Below, piece after piece: positions 43,829-52,264 of a stretch of DNA of 64,000 nucleotides. Source of the stretch: CAYZMH01 sp964479445 (lineage in GTDB: Bacteria > Bacteroidota > Bacteroidia > Bacteroidales > GCA-2748055); assembly GCA_964479445.1 (NCBI GenBank), contig CAYZMH010000001.1, forward strand, positions 124,001 to 188,000, read 5' to 3'. The position numbers were made by a program, and so were the translations under genes. Position 1 is the first letter of the stretch; each line of letters opens with the position of its first letter. Below the pieces are notes generated by a model that worked only from the letters and a program-made list of their open reading frames with translations, did no database searches and was not told where the DNA came from.

Positions 43829-46090
43829 ATGGAATCATTTGAACGGAACGAAAAAATCATCAGGTATAGCATTACCGGTTTTTTTATGGGATTGGTTATT
43901 CCCTTTCTTGTTGTGCTTACCCTTTTCCTGGAACGGGAACAATCTTTTACCTTCCAGTCGCTCTGGCAGCTTCACAGGGAGATTGCCCTTTTATTTCTGT
44001 TGGATTCAGCTCCTTTTATCGGGGCTTACCTGGCGTTCAGGATTGGCCGGACCCGTATACGTGAGCTGGATAGATTTAATAACCTTATTCTCACCGAAGA
44101 TCAGAAAAAGCAAGTGATTACCAGTGTAATTAATGATCTTACCCTGGGTAAACTCAATACCGACCTGTCAGATGTACCGGAGGATGGCTCCATTCGAACC
44201 AGCCTGGCTTCATTGCAGCAGACCCTTCAGGATAACCGGACCGGTGAACAGGAACAGCGAAGAGAGGAGCAACAGCGCAACTGGGTATCCGAAGGAATTG
44301 CCGAGTTCGGGGATATTCTCAGGAAATATTCATCAGACCTTGAATCCATGGCATATGCTGTGATAAACCAAATGGTTCGTTACCTGGAAGCCAACCAGGG
44401 AGGATTTTTCCTGGTAAAAGATGATGAGAAAGAACAGTACTTCGATTTGATTGCATGCCATGCATGGGACCGGAAAAAGTTTCCGGATAAACGGATCAAA
44501 TTCGGAGACGGACTTATCGGGGCTGTGGGACTGGAAAAGAAATCATACTACACCGACAAAATCCCGGATAGTTATCTGAGCATCACTTCCGGACTCGGGA
44601 AAGCTAATCCGCGGTACCTGCTCATCGTGCCAATGATAGTGAATGATCGGATATTCGGGGTGCTTGAGCTGGCCTCTTTCAACCCGCTCCCCGATTATAA
44701 AATTCATTTTGTGGAACGGGTGGCTGTGAACACGGCTACCACGCTAAGCATCATGGAGAGTAATATGCGCACCGAACAACTTCTAAAAGAGACACAGGCA
44801 CAGGCGCAGAAACTTGCCAAGCAGGAGGAAAAGGTCAGGCAGAACATTGAAGAGTTAAAATTCACCCAGGCAGAAGCTGCCCGACAGGCCGAGAAATTCA
44901 TCAGTTTCACCAATTCGGTCAATCATACACTCATTCGCGCCGAATATGATACCGACGGCATTTTGCTCTATGCCAATACCAAGTTTTTGAAAAAACTGGG
45001 GTACTCCGGGAATAAAGAGGTGGAGGGCAAGCATATCTCCATGTTCATCAATAATAAAGACCGGGAATGGTTCGATGAGATCTGGAAAAAACTGGCAGGG
45101 GGAGGCAAACATTTTGAGGGCTACATGAAACACATTACCAAAATGGGGCAGGATCTATGGACCATGGCTACCTATACCTGTGTGCGGCAGGAAGATGGCT
45201 CGGTTGAAAAGATTCTTTTCCTGGCCATTGATACCACGGAACAGAAACAGCAGAGCCTGGATTATGAGGGCCAGATTGAGGCGATCAACCGGCTGAGTCC
45301 GAAAGCCGAATTCACCCCCGATGGTAAGCTGTTAACCTGCAACCAATTGTTTTTGGATAGCCTGAAATATTCGGAAAAGGAGACGGGATCCATGAATGTA
45401 TTTGATTTTATCGTTCGTTCAGACCAGGAGCGGTTTAACGAGATCTGGGAACAGGTCATCCGGGGTAAGCCCTATCAGGGGCAACTCAGGCTTCACTCCA
45501 GGTATGAAGATGAGTTGTGGTTCCGCACCACCTTCACGGCTGTCAATGATATGTACGAGGAAGTGGAGAAAGTGATTTTCCTGGCCAATGAGATCTCCAA
45601 AGAGCGTGAGATGGAGATGGCTGCCCGCAGGCAGCATGAAGAGCTGAAGAAAAAAGAGGAAGAGATGAAACTGCAATCGCTGGACCTGCAGAAAAAACTC
45701 GAAGAGACCGAAAAAGAGCATGAAAAGAATCTGACGATCCTGGGCAGGGAGAAAGATAGCCTGGTTCAAACCATCGATCAACTACCCATACCCCTGGTAA
45801 CCATCAACAATATGGGATATATCCTCCTGATCAATAAAGCTGCCGAAAAACACTGGAAGATCAGGCACAATACACTTCTTCACCATAAGGTTACCGATTT
45901 ATTCGATGAAAACCAGTCGTCTGAACTGATGCGTGCTTTCGTGGATCCGGCCAGGGCCAAAGAAAAAAAGATGCAGGAACGGGTGGAGATCCGGTTACCC
46001 GGAAATAAGACTGAGGAAGGCACGGTGTCTGTGCTCCGCACAGAGGCCGGGGATGAAGTATATGCGAGCCTCCTTCTTCACAACCCATAA
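43829..46090 (+). CDS. Membrane GAF/PAS sensor protein without kinase or cyclase output
   Basis: A 753-residue protein. Two N-terminal transmembrane helices (about 12-32 and 45-66) are followed by a HAMP-like or coiled linker. A GAF domain spans about 165-310 (LEANQGGFFLVKD...LIVPMIVNDRIFGVLEL). A coiled coil follows, then a PAS domain (about 360-470), a second PAS (480-590), a long Glu/Lys coiled coil (595-650) and a final PAS (655-750). No histidine-kinase, GGDEF, EAL or methyl-accepting signature is seen. Similar proteins in Bacteroidota transmit signals to separate kinases through coiled-coil contacts (inference). It is divergent from the receiver-only regulator and ends in a strong terminator. 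Confidence 0.8.
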   Translation: MESFERNEKIIRYSITGFFMGLVIPFLVVLTLFLEREQSFTFQSLWQLHREIALLFLLDSAPFIGAYLAFRIGRTRIRELDRFNNLILTEDQKKQVITSVINDLTLGKLNTDLSDVPEDGSIRTSLASLQQTLQDNRTGEQEQRREEQQRNWVSEGIAEFGDILRKYSSDLESMAYAVINQMVRYLEANQGGFFLVKDDEKEQYFDLIACHAWDRKKFPDKRIKFGDGLIGAVGLEKKSYYTDKIPDSYLSITSGLGKANPRYLLIVPMIVNDRIFGVLELASFNPLPDYKIHFVERVAVNTATTLSIMESNMRTEQLLKETQAQAQKLAKQEEKVRQNIEELKFTQAEAARQAEKFISFTNSVNHTLIRAEYDTDGILLYANTKFLKKLGYSGNKEVEGKHISMFINNKDREWFDEIWKKLAGGGKHFEGYMKHITKMGQDLWTMATYTCVRQEDGSVEKILFLAIDTTEQKQQSLDYEGQIEAINRLSPKAEFTPDGKLLTCNQLFLDSLKYSEKETGSMNVFDFIVRSDQERFNEIWEQVIRGKPYQGQLRLHSRYEDELWFRTTFTAVNDMYEEVEKVIFLANEISKEREMEMAARRQHEELKKKEEEMKLQSLDLQKKLEETEKEHEKNLTILGREKDSLVQTIDQLPIPLVTINNMGYILLINKAAEKHWKIRHNTLLHHKVTDLFDENQSSELMRAFVDPARAKEKKMQERVEIRLPGNKTEEGTVSVLRTEAGDEVYASLLLHNP

Positions 46091-46091
46091 A

Positions 46092-46119
46092 AAACCGTCC
46101 CGCTTTTGCAGGACGGTTT
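46092..46119 (+). terminator. Rho-independent terminator after the GAF/PAS gene
   Basis: AAACCGTCC (46092-46100) and GGACGGTTT (46111-46119) form a perfect 9-bp stem with a 10-base loop, starting one base after the stop codon and preceded by A's. It is also within reach of the convergent gpx gene. Confidence 0.75.
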
Positions 46120-46170
46120 CACTAATAAACCCACTAACCAATTACTAACCAAAAACTACTAACTAACACA

Positions 46171-46728
46171 CTACTCACTGTCTTCGTTGAGCCAGGCAAG
46201 AATCTCTTTTGAATGAGGCTTCTTTTTTGGGGGTATATGTCCAACCAACTCACCCTGCTCATTAATCATGTATTTTTGAAAGTTCCAGGTCACCTTGCTG
46301 CTGGAAACTCCGTTAAGCTCTTTCTTTGTCAACCACTGGTATAAAGGATGCTTATCTTTTCCTTTAACCGATATCTTACTCATCATGGGAAATGTAACCC
46401 CGTAATTCACTTCACAAAACTCTGCTATCTTTTCGTTTGTACCGGGTTCCTGGTTCATGAAATTGTTAGCAGGAAACCCGACTATCATAAAATCGTCGCC
46501 CCCGTACTCCTTGTAAAGTTTCTCCAATCCTTCATACTGGGGGGTCAATCCGCACTTGGATGCCGTATTAACTACCAGTATCTTTTTTCCCTTCAGATCA
46601 GCGAATGAAAAATCATTGCCTGAAATATCCTTTACCGTAAAATCGTAAATTGTTGATTGTGCCTGTGTATTCATAATGCCTGTGGTTAAAACACCAATTA
46701 TAATTACTAACCTGAATATACCGTACAT
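46171..46728 (-). CDS. Glutathione peroxidase family protein, exported
   Basis: About 185 residues from the ATG at 46728 (MYGIFRLVIIIGVL), with an N-terminal signal peptide ending near TQAQ. The peroxidatic cysteine is Cys59 in NTASKCGLTPQY. A second cysteine in EFCEVNYGVTFP may resolve the disulfide as in thioredoxin-dependent Gpx. GFPANNFMNQEPG and KVTWNFQKY carry the Gln and Trp of the active site. It uses Cys rather than selenocysteine. Export suggests a role against periplasmic peroxides. The longer frame from 46782 is rejected, because it would hide the signal peptide. Confidence 0.9.
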   Translation of the reverse strand: MYGIFRLVIIIGVLTTGIMNTQAQSTIYDFTVKDISGNDFSFADLKGKKILVVNTASKCGLTPQYEGLEKLYKEYGGDDFMIVGFPANNFMNQEPGTNEKIAEFCEVNYGVTFPMMSKISVKGKDKHPLYQWLTKKELNGVSSSKVTWNFQKYMINEQGELVGHIPPKKKPHSKEILAWLNEDSE

Positions 46729-46813
46729 TTTGTTTATTTTTTGGTCTCTAATCTTTAACAAAACATAGGTAATTATGTTCATTTGTGCATATAAAAAAAT
46801 GTAATCTCTTTGT

Positions 46814-46821
46814 TATCTTTG
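46814..46821 (+). promoter_or_regulatory. -7 promoter element abutting the acylphosphatase start
   Basis: TATCTTTG ends four bases before the ATG at 46826, so transcripts could be leaderless or nearly so. A TTTG is present further upstream, but at 28 bases it is too far for the usual spacing. Confidence 0.35.
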
Positions 46822-46825
46822 GGAT

Positions 46826-47101
46826 ATGGAGCTAAAAAACTATACCATACGGGTGGATGGCAAGGTTCAGGGTGTCGGATTTCGCTACAGTGCGCTGCAG
46901 AAAGCGCAGGAGCTAGAATTAAGAGGGTGTGTGCGCAACGAAGGAGATGGTTCAGTCTTTCTGGAGATCGAAGGATCTCCGGGCGCTACAATGGAGATGA
47001 TCCATTGGTGTCGCAAAGGACCATCTTTTGGGCGTGTGGATGATATCTCACTGGAAGAGGGATTACCGAAAGATCTCCCCTCCTTCTATATTGCTCGGTG
47101 A
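46826..47101 (+). CDS. acyP: Acylphosphatase
   Basis: A 91-residue enzyme that hydrolyses acyl phosphates such as acetyl phosphate. The phosphate cradle VQGVGFR ends in catalytic Arg20, and catalytic Asn38 is in CVRNEGDGSV. DGKVQGVGFRYSALQKA and LEIEGSPGATMEMIHW complete the family pattern. It is monocistronic and divergent from gpx. An inverted repeat (CAGGTAACC at 47151-47159 and GGTTACCTG at 47177-47185) lies in the convergent gap with cstA. Confidence 0.94.
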   Translation: MELKNYTIRVDGKVQGVGFRYSALQKAQELELRGCVRNEGDGSVFLEIEGSPGATMEMIHWCRKGPSFGRVDDISLEEGLPKDLPSFYIAR

Positions 47102-47150
47102 TTCAAAAAGATAGAAACCTTAAACAAGGATTTTTTTCATGCTGCCTAGT

Positions 47151-47185
47151 CAGGTAACCCATACAGGTTCAGAGACGGTTACCTG
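47151..47185. terminator. Inverted repeat between acyP and cstA
   Basis: CAGGTAACC and GGTTACCTG are exact complements of 9 bp separated by 17 bases, in the 99-base convergent gap. It is probably a shared transcript end. No good T-run on either side, so confidence is limited. Confidence 0.45.
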
Positions 47186-47200
47186 GAAAAACGGACAACA

Positions 47201-48940
47201 TTAACCCTTCACCTTCTCCCCTTCTACTCTATTTCCGGCCTGGCGCGTCTTTATGAGGGCGCGGAAGCTGCTGATCAGCAGCCATCCCGTTAACAGGAGA
47301 ATAACTGCCGAGAGGATGGCAACAAGGTACTCTTTCTGCTGATAGAACAGCAGGATGTTTTTTACCATGGCCCAGAGCGTTATTATCAATACAAAGATCA
47401 TAGGGATCAATGTATAGATAACCGGTCGTTTCCGTGTAAACAGGTAAACGGTCACCACACCAAGTGCCAGTGCAGCCATCAATTGATTCAGGGAACCGAA
47501 CATGGGCCACAGAACCATGGCTCCCTGTCCCCCGGGTTTCAGGAACGTCATGATGGCTGCCAGTAATACAACGATGAAGGTAGCGGTATAGCGATTGTCA
47601 ATGGGTTTTCTAACACTACCATCGGATTTGAGAAAGATCTCCTGCATCGACAGGCGTTGAATACGGGCCGCTGAGTCGAGGGTCGTATTGGCAAAAGAGA
47701 CGATAAACACAGATAACATGGCGGTACCGAATGAATCAGGAATGCCAATTGCCCCTAAAAGGTTGGCCCCTCCTGTTATAAAGGCACTTAATTTGGCGCC
47801 AAGGCCATTGGCAGCCGACCAGCTTGCATAATGGTGGTGGAATGCATCCGCACCGTGAAACACCACTCCGCCGGCTTCCATTCCCATGCCCAGACCGCCG
47901 GCCACCGCCATTAAAACCAGTACGGCCAGGAAGCTTTCGGTGATCATACTGCCGTAACCCACGAAAAGGGAGTCTTCCTCCCGGTCTACCTGCTTCACCG
48001 TGGTGCCTGAACTGGCCAGTGAGTGGAAGCCGGAGATTGCCCCGCATGCAATTACGATAAAAAGCAGTGGAGCCATCGGAGGCACATCATTGCCCGGGGC
48101 AAATGCAGCTTCATTGATGGCCGGGGCGGTAATGGCCGGATGGGCGACAACCAATCCGGCTATAAGCAACAACATTGCTACCAGCAACTGGTGCGAGTTG
48201 ATATAATCCCTGGGTTGCAGGAGCTTGTGCACGGGTGTGGTGGAGGCGAAAAAGACATAAATGAATAACAGGACACACCAGGTTACCACCACGGTGTTGG
48301 GCGTTCCGGGCAGTTCAACCGGGAAACGAATGCCCAGTAATATGCTGGCATACATCAGCAAAAGAGCAATCAGGGAGTAGAGCAACTCAGGCTTTCCCCG
48401 CCTTATCTCCCAGCCCAGCCAGAGCGCAACAGGGATCTGGATCCAGACCGGGATAACCGATTCGGGATACATTCGAAAGAGGGTGCTCACGATCATGGCA
48501 AAGACGGCGAGAACAATGAAGAGCAGGAATTGCATAATAAACTGAAATGCATAACGGGTACCCGGACCAATGACATGCCCGGTAAGCTCTCCCATGGTCT
48601 GTCCCCGGTTCCGGGCCGATACCACAAGGGTACTCAAGTCGTGCACCGCACCCATAAAAATGCTTCCCAGGAAAACCCACAAAAAGGCAGGCAGCCATCC
48701 CCAGATGATACCGATGGCCGGACCAACAATGGGTCCCAGTCCGGCGATAGTGGTAAAATGGTGTCCGAAAATGATATTGGCCTTTGCAGGTCTGAAATCC
48801 ACATCATCCCTGAGTGCATGGGATGGCATGGTATTCTTGTTGGAGAGCCGCAGGATTTTTCTCCCGAAAAAACGACCGTATGTCCGGTAGGCAACAAGAT
48901 ATCCTATCAGGGCAAGCAAAGCTAACAGGGCACTGTTCAT
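47201..48940 (-). CDS. cstA: Carbon starvation protein CstA-type transporter
   Basis: A 579-residue membrane protein with about 16 hydrophobic segments. Family landmarks are ALRDDVDFRPAKANIIFGHH, FTTIAGLGPIVGPAIG, FMGAVHDLSTLVVSARNRG, SGFHSLASSGTTVKQVD and VSFANTTLDSAARIQRL. CstA proteins take up peptides or pyruvate under carbon limitation. It follows the homocysteine cassette on the same strand by 79 bases and may be read through from it, but there is no functional link. Confidence 0.9.
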   Translation of the reverse strand: MNSALLALLALIGYLVAYRTYGRFFGRKILRLSNKNTMPSHALRDDVDFRPAKANIIFGHHFTTIAGLGPIVGPAIGIIWGWLPAFLWVFLGSIFMGAVHDLSTLVVSARNRGQTMGELTGHVIGPGTRYAFQFIMQFLLFIVLAVFAMIVSTLFRMYPESVIPVWIQIPVALWLGWEIRRGKPELLYSLIALLLMYASILLGIRFPVELPGTPNTVVVTWCVLLFIYVFFASTTPVHKLLQPRDYINSHQLLVAMLLLIAGLVVAHPAITAPAINEAAFAPGNDVPPMAPLLFIVIACGAISGFHSLASSGTTVKQVDREEDSLFVGYGSMITESFLAVLVLMAVAGGLGMGMEAGGVVFHGADAFHHHYASWSAANGLGAKLSAFITGGANLLGAIGIPDSFGTAMLSVFIVSFANTTLDSAARIQRLSMQEIFLKSDGSVRKPIDNRYTATFIVVLLAAIMTFLKPGGQGAMVLWPMFGSLNQLMAALALGVVTVYLFTRKRPVIYTLIPMIFVLIITLWAMVKNILLFYQQKEYLVAILSAVILLLTGWLLISSFRALIKTRQAGNRVEGEKVKG

Positions 48941-49019
48941 AGGTATTGCTACTTATTATCAGGGCAATTTAGTAAAAAAAAGAGTGCATGAAAAAGTCTG
49001 TTAGTTAAGTACCCCTTTG

Positions 49020-49757
49020 TTAACCGGGAACCAGTTCGGTATCCCCTGTGATGGCCACCTGGTCGTCTTTAATGAGCACCAGGGCCTGAAACCGGTTGGT
49101 GTTTTCATATGACCGGGCAACCGCCTGCAGGTCCGACTTATTCCTGATGGTATTGGCGATGGCAGTTGCCCAGGCATCGGCATGGGGTGGGGATGGATCC
49201 AGCACGGTCACAGCATCTGCCGTTCCGTAACTGACAGAGTGCCCCACCGTACCGGATGAGGTGCCGATCCCCCAGGATCCCGGTGGAATATTCAAAGCCA
49301 CTTTTTCCGAAAGCGGTGAGTCCCCTGCATGGATTGCCATTTTGAGAGGACGCTCAATAAATGCGAATATATCTCCGCCGTTCTCCACCACACACTCTTC
49401 CGGGTTGTAATGTTGAATCAACGCTTCCCCTATCCATTTGGAAAAGAGTCCGGCCACCGCAGCCATTGGTCCCACCCCTGCGGCGGAGCCTGCACGCATG
49501 AGGATCTGCACGGGGACAGGTTCCCGGCCCTCCGGCAAAACAGGCTTGTGAGTAGTGGCAAAAGAGGGTCGTTGAACGATGTAATCCTCTATAATCTTTC
49601 GCAGCATGGCAATGGTTCCGTTTATAAAAACCGGCATACCGTTATGGTAGGAAGCATGGTCGGTGCCTATCCAGAGATCGGTTTCCCGGAACGTAGCATT
49701 GAAGTAATGAAACCTTGCATTGTTGGCTTTCCGGCGGTAGGTTCGCGGTTGAAACAT
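49020..49757 (-). CDS. UPF0280 (COG2122) protein of the anaerobe homocysteine cassette
   Basis: A 245-residue ApbE-superfamily-like protein. The block MRAGSAAGVGPMAAVAGLFS, VENGGDIFAF and GIGTSSGTVGHSVSYGTADA mark UPF0280. In Methanosarcina the member MA1715 was linked to homocysteine formation together with a DUF39 protein and an NIL-ferredoxin (family knowledge). Exactly those two genes precede it here, and its ATG overlaps the ferredoxin stop by one base. Its step in the pathway is not settled. A flavin or other cofactor role is inferred from the ApbE-like fold. Confidence 0.85.
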   Translation of the reverse strand: MFQPRTYRRKANNARFHYFNATFRETDLWIGTDHASYHNGMPVFINGTIAMLRKIIEDYIVQRPSFATTHKPVLPEGREPVPVQILMRAGSAAGVGPMAAVAGLFSKWIGEALIQHYNPEECVVENGGDIFAFIERPLKMAIHAGDSPLSEKVALNIPPGSWGIGTSSGTVGHSVSYGTADAVTVLDPSPPHADAWATAIANTIRNKSDLQAVARSYENTNRFQALVLIKDDQVAITGDTELVPG

Positions 49758-50197
49758 CAGTTGATCCCGAAATTAAGTTCGAACAGACCCAGCGGACACG
49801 CTTTTATACATAATTCGCATGCAATGCAGAGATCGGGTTTGAATACCAGTTTCCGCTCATAAGAATCCATATTGAGGGCTCCGGAAAAGCAGACCGATGA
49901 GCATGCCCCGCAATGAATGCAGTCCGATTCATTGAGGATGATGTTTTTAATAACCGGACTATACTTGACATTCCGGCTGTCGAGGTAGATCAGGGCCTCA
50001 TCCAGGTTCAAGGGTACACCCGACATCTCCACCAGCAGGTTGCCCTCTTTACCATGGGATATATCTGCATTGAGGATGTTCACTACAATATCATACTCTT
50101 TAATGAGATTGTAGGTGATCGGTTCTTCGATCCGTTCGGCCGGAAAATGGAGGATCAGCCTTCTTTTCTCCTGTTGTGTTTCATGATTGGTTTGCAT
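49757..50197 (-). CDS. NIL-domain protein with two [4Fe-4S] ferredoxin motifs (homocysteine cassette)
   Basis: A 146-residue protein. The N-terminal NIL domain spans about 12-80 (RRLILHFPAERIEEPITYN, ISHGKEGNLLVEMSG). Then come two 4Fe-4S sites, CIHCGACSSVC and CIACELCIKACP, in a bacterial ferredoxin fold. NIL domains are otherwise known from the methionine importer MetN, where they bind methionine, which fits a sulfur amino-acid role. It probably supplies electrons for sulfur transfer by the DUF39 protein encoded just upstream, 10 bases away. It is shorter than the archaeal partner, lacking extra CBS-type domains (from family knowledge). Confidence 0.88.
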   Translation of the reverse strand: MQTNHETQQEKRRLILHFPAERIEEPITYNLIKEYDIVVNILNADISHGKEGNLLVEMSGVPLNLDEALIYLDSRNVKYSPVIKNIILNESDCIHCGACSSVCFSGALNMDSYERKLVFKPDLCIACELCIKACPLGLFELNFGIN

Positions 50198-50207
50198 CTC
50201 CTGTCAA

Positions 50208-51356
50208 TTATCTGATCGTTAGCGATTTTAACGTAGTATTGGTGGGGAGGGGTTCCACGGGCCGGCTCAGCAGGAACTTTCCGCTATGGATCTGTGCTTT
50301 CAGGTGGTCAGCTATCAAACGAGCCTTATATAGGCTGGAGAGTGAGGCGGTTTTTATCTTTTTATCTTCCAGGGTAATCTCACCCGAGAAGAGTTCGGCA
50401 TAGGATACCTCACCCAACACCGGTTTATCAGTGTTCCCGTAATCGACAACCCGGGTCCGCAACTGATCGTTCCGGATCATAAGATGTCGGGCCATCTCTT
50501 CGTCAAGCACCGGAATGGGTATGCCGATACCAATAAATATGGAAACCCCATATTTTTCAAAATAGGCTGCCCGGATAAAGTCTGTGTTCATCTGGCGGGC
50601 ATCCCCAATGACCGCAAGCGTGGCCGCATTTACCAGGGGAATTCCTTCGTTGGTGCGTGGCACGTCGGTCTTATGTTGGGTTCCGTGCCAGCTCACATAC
50701 CCGGTGGTACCGCCTAAAAAAATTCGGGTACCCACTCCGATCGTCCTCAGCCACGGGTCATTGAGCAGCGGGCTCAGCTCTCCGGAAGTGGAAAAATTGG
50801 CGTTTCCAAGTCTGGGCAGCAGGGTGCCCATGTAGGTATACTTGATGCGGCCGGTGGTGTTAACTGCTGCCGGGTAGTTCTGGTAGGCATTGCGCGGATT
50901 GAAAAGGATCATTTCATTGATCTCATCCTTTGTAATGGTGGTAACCAGCTCTTTGCGGGGATAGCAGTCGGTTCCCTTCCCGTGAGCCTCCAGCCTGATC
51001 TCATCGCCGGCGATCAGGGATTGGATCACATGCGCACCCCCATAAGCAGGATCGTGGGGATGCGTGGCTGAGGCCCCGATATACATATCGGCCGAGGCAA
51101 TGCCGCCCTCTGCGGGCACCCCATTGAGGGTTACCTGTTCCATCCGGATAGGTGGTTGCGGATGCCCTGTATTGACGAACATTCCAGATGAACACATGGG
51201 TCCGAATGTCCCGGTGGTTACCACATCGACCTCCCTGGCCACCTCGGAAGGTTTTTTTTCCCGGCCCATGGCAGCCACTTCTTCGGCAGTCAGTACAACT
51301 GCCTTTCCTTTACGGATCTTTTCATTGATCTCGTCATAGGTTTTGGTTGTTTTCAT
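50208..51356 (-). CDS. DUF39 (COG1900) homocysteine biosynthesis protein
   Basis: A 382-residue protein of the family shown in anaerobes to make homocysteine, apparently from aspartate semialdehyde and sulfide, without the usual O-acylhomoserine route (Methanosarcina MA1821). The two family cysteines are kept: Cys55 in GTFGPMCSSGMF and Cys131 in GKGTDCYPRKEL. FLGGTTGYVSWHGTQH and GIGIPIPVLDEEMA are further landmarks. It is the first gene of a tight three-gene unit (DUF39, NIL-ferredoxin, UPF0280). Its leader contains competing hairpins (51378-51417) that may regulate it. Confidence 0.9.
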   Translation of the reverse strand: MKTTKTYDEINEKIRKGKAVVLTAEEVAAMGREKKPSEVAREVDVVTTGTFGPMCSSGMFVNTGHPQPPIRMEQVTLNGVPAEGGIASADMYIGASATHPHDPAYGGAHVIQSLIAGDEIRLEAHGKGTDCYPRKELVTTITKDEINEMILFNPRNAYQNYPAAVNTTGRIKYTYMGTLLPRLGNANFSTSGELSPLLNDPWLRTIGVGTRIFLGGTTGYVSWHGTQHKTDVPRTNEGIPLVNAATLAVIGDARQMNTDFIRAAYFEKYGVSIFIGIGIPIPVLDEEMARHLMIRNDQLRTRVVDYGNTDKPVLGEVSYAELFSGEITLEDKKIKTASLSSLYKARLIADHLKAQIHSGKFLLSRPVEPLPTNTTLKSLTIR

Positions 51357-51377
51357 TGGAATGGGGTATGGTTTAAT

Positions 51378-51417
51378 CCGGAAAAGCCCGTTCCGGGTAA
51401 CCGGAATTCTTGCCGGT
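51378..51417 (-). promoter_or_regulatory. Leader with mutually exclusive hairpins before the homocysteine cassette
   Basis: On the minus strand four segments follow in order: ACCGG (51417-51413), TTCCGGT (51406-51400), CCGGAA (51396-51391) and TTCCGG (51383-51378). Segment 2 can pair with 1 or 3, and segment 3 with 2 or 4, so folds exclude one another. The last stem ends 21 bases before the ATG. This layout is like an attenuator or riboswitch expression platform. No known SAM riboswitch core is recognisable in the 154-base gap. Confidence 0.45.
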
Positions 51418-51490
51418 GAAGGTATTTAAAATTTTACGATCTGAAACCTGGAGTCAATAATTTGTAACAATTCAACATTACAATTCATTC

Positions 51491-51506
51491 AACGGACCAG
51501 GCCGTT
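51491..51506 (-). terminator. Weak hairpin after batE
   Basis: AACGG (51491-51495) and CCGTT (51502-51506) form a 5-bp stem four bases past the batE stop. It lacks a T-run, so the bat transcript may continue into the homocysteine cassette. Confidence 0.3.
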
Positions 51507-51510
51507 ACGA

Positions 51511-52263
51511 TCAGATCGATTCCAGGGATGATGCAGGGATCCAGCCGATGCGTCCATCGCTGATCCGGATCTCCATCCACTGGTTTACCATCTCGTCGGT
51601 GGAGACCTTTGTTCCCTCGTGGAGCACGAAGAGATCGGTGCCCGATGAGCTTGGGGAGCTCTTGACCACGGCGGATGGATTGACAATGATCGCCTTGTTG
51701 GGATCAACGAGCTGGCGATGACGCTGGTTAGCCGCTGTGATGGAGAGGATAAACAGCACCAGCAGCAGGAGGCCGCTGAAAAAACCGCTCTTTTTAACAG
51801 CCATACGTCGTGCGAAGATATAGGCTGCAAGGGCGGCAAGGAACAGGGCAAAAAGCAGAAGGGAGGCCGCGCCCCAGCCGTTCGCAGAGAGGGAAAGAAC
51901 AAGGCTCCGTATCCAGGTTTTGATAAACAACTCGGGCACCTTCTCCAGGTTGTCCTCTTTGAAGCGGGAGACATAATCCAGGTTGACCTGCGCCTCCTCC
52001 ATGGACGGATTGAGTTTAAGGGCCTTTTCGTAGTAAAGAATGGCAAAGCCGAGCTTATTGCTGCGGAATGCGGCATTTCCCATATTATAATAGAGCTCGG
52101 CCGATTCGAATCCCGAGTGCAGCAGCGAGTCGTAGGCGGCCAGCGCCTTTTCATACTGACCCTCTGCATACCGGGTATTGCCCCGGTGAAAAAGGCTGTC
52201 GGGATTTCCATGGGCCAGCGTACCGGCGAGCAGAAGCAGAAATAGGAGATTCACCTTTTTCAT
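51511..52263 (-). CDS. batE: BatE: TPR and SH3-like membrane protein
   Basis: A 250-residue protein closing the Bat operon. The signal peptide is residues 1-19. TPR motifs cover about 20-115 (GNTRYAEGQYEKALAAYDSLL, shown by NTRYAEGQYEKAL; YYNMGNAAFRSNKLGFAILYY). Two transmembrane helices lie around 130-190. A bacterial SH3-type domain closes it (VKSSPSSSGTDLFVLHEGTKV, by its landmark SSPSSSGTDLF). BatE is thought to sit in the periplasm or inner membrane with the other Bat proteins (Bacteroides aerotolerance). It begins one base after the batD stop. Confidence 0.9.
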   Translation of the reverse strand: MKKVNLLFLLLLAGTLAHGNPDSLFHRGNTRYAEGQYEKALAAYDSLLHSGFESAELYYNMGNAAFRSNKLGFAILYYEKALKLNPSMEEAQVNLDYVSRFKEDNLEKVPELFIKTWIRSLVLSLSANGWGAASLLLFALFLAALAAYIFARRMAVKKSGFFSGLLLLVLFILSITAANQRHRQLVDPNKAIIVNPSAVVKSSPSSSGTDLFVLHEGTKVSTDEMVNQWMEIRISDGRIGWIPASSLESI

Positions 52264-52264
52264 A

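Noticed and set aside
49757..50197. Ordinary methionine ABC transporter part (NIL domain)
   Set aside because: No ATPase domain. It has two ferredoxin clusters and sits in the DUF39 cassette.
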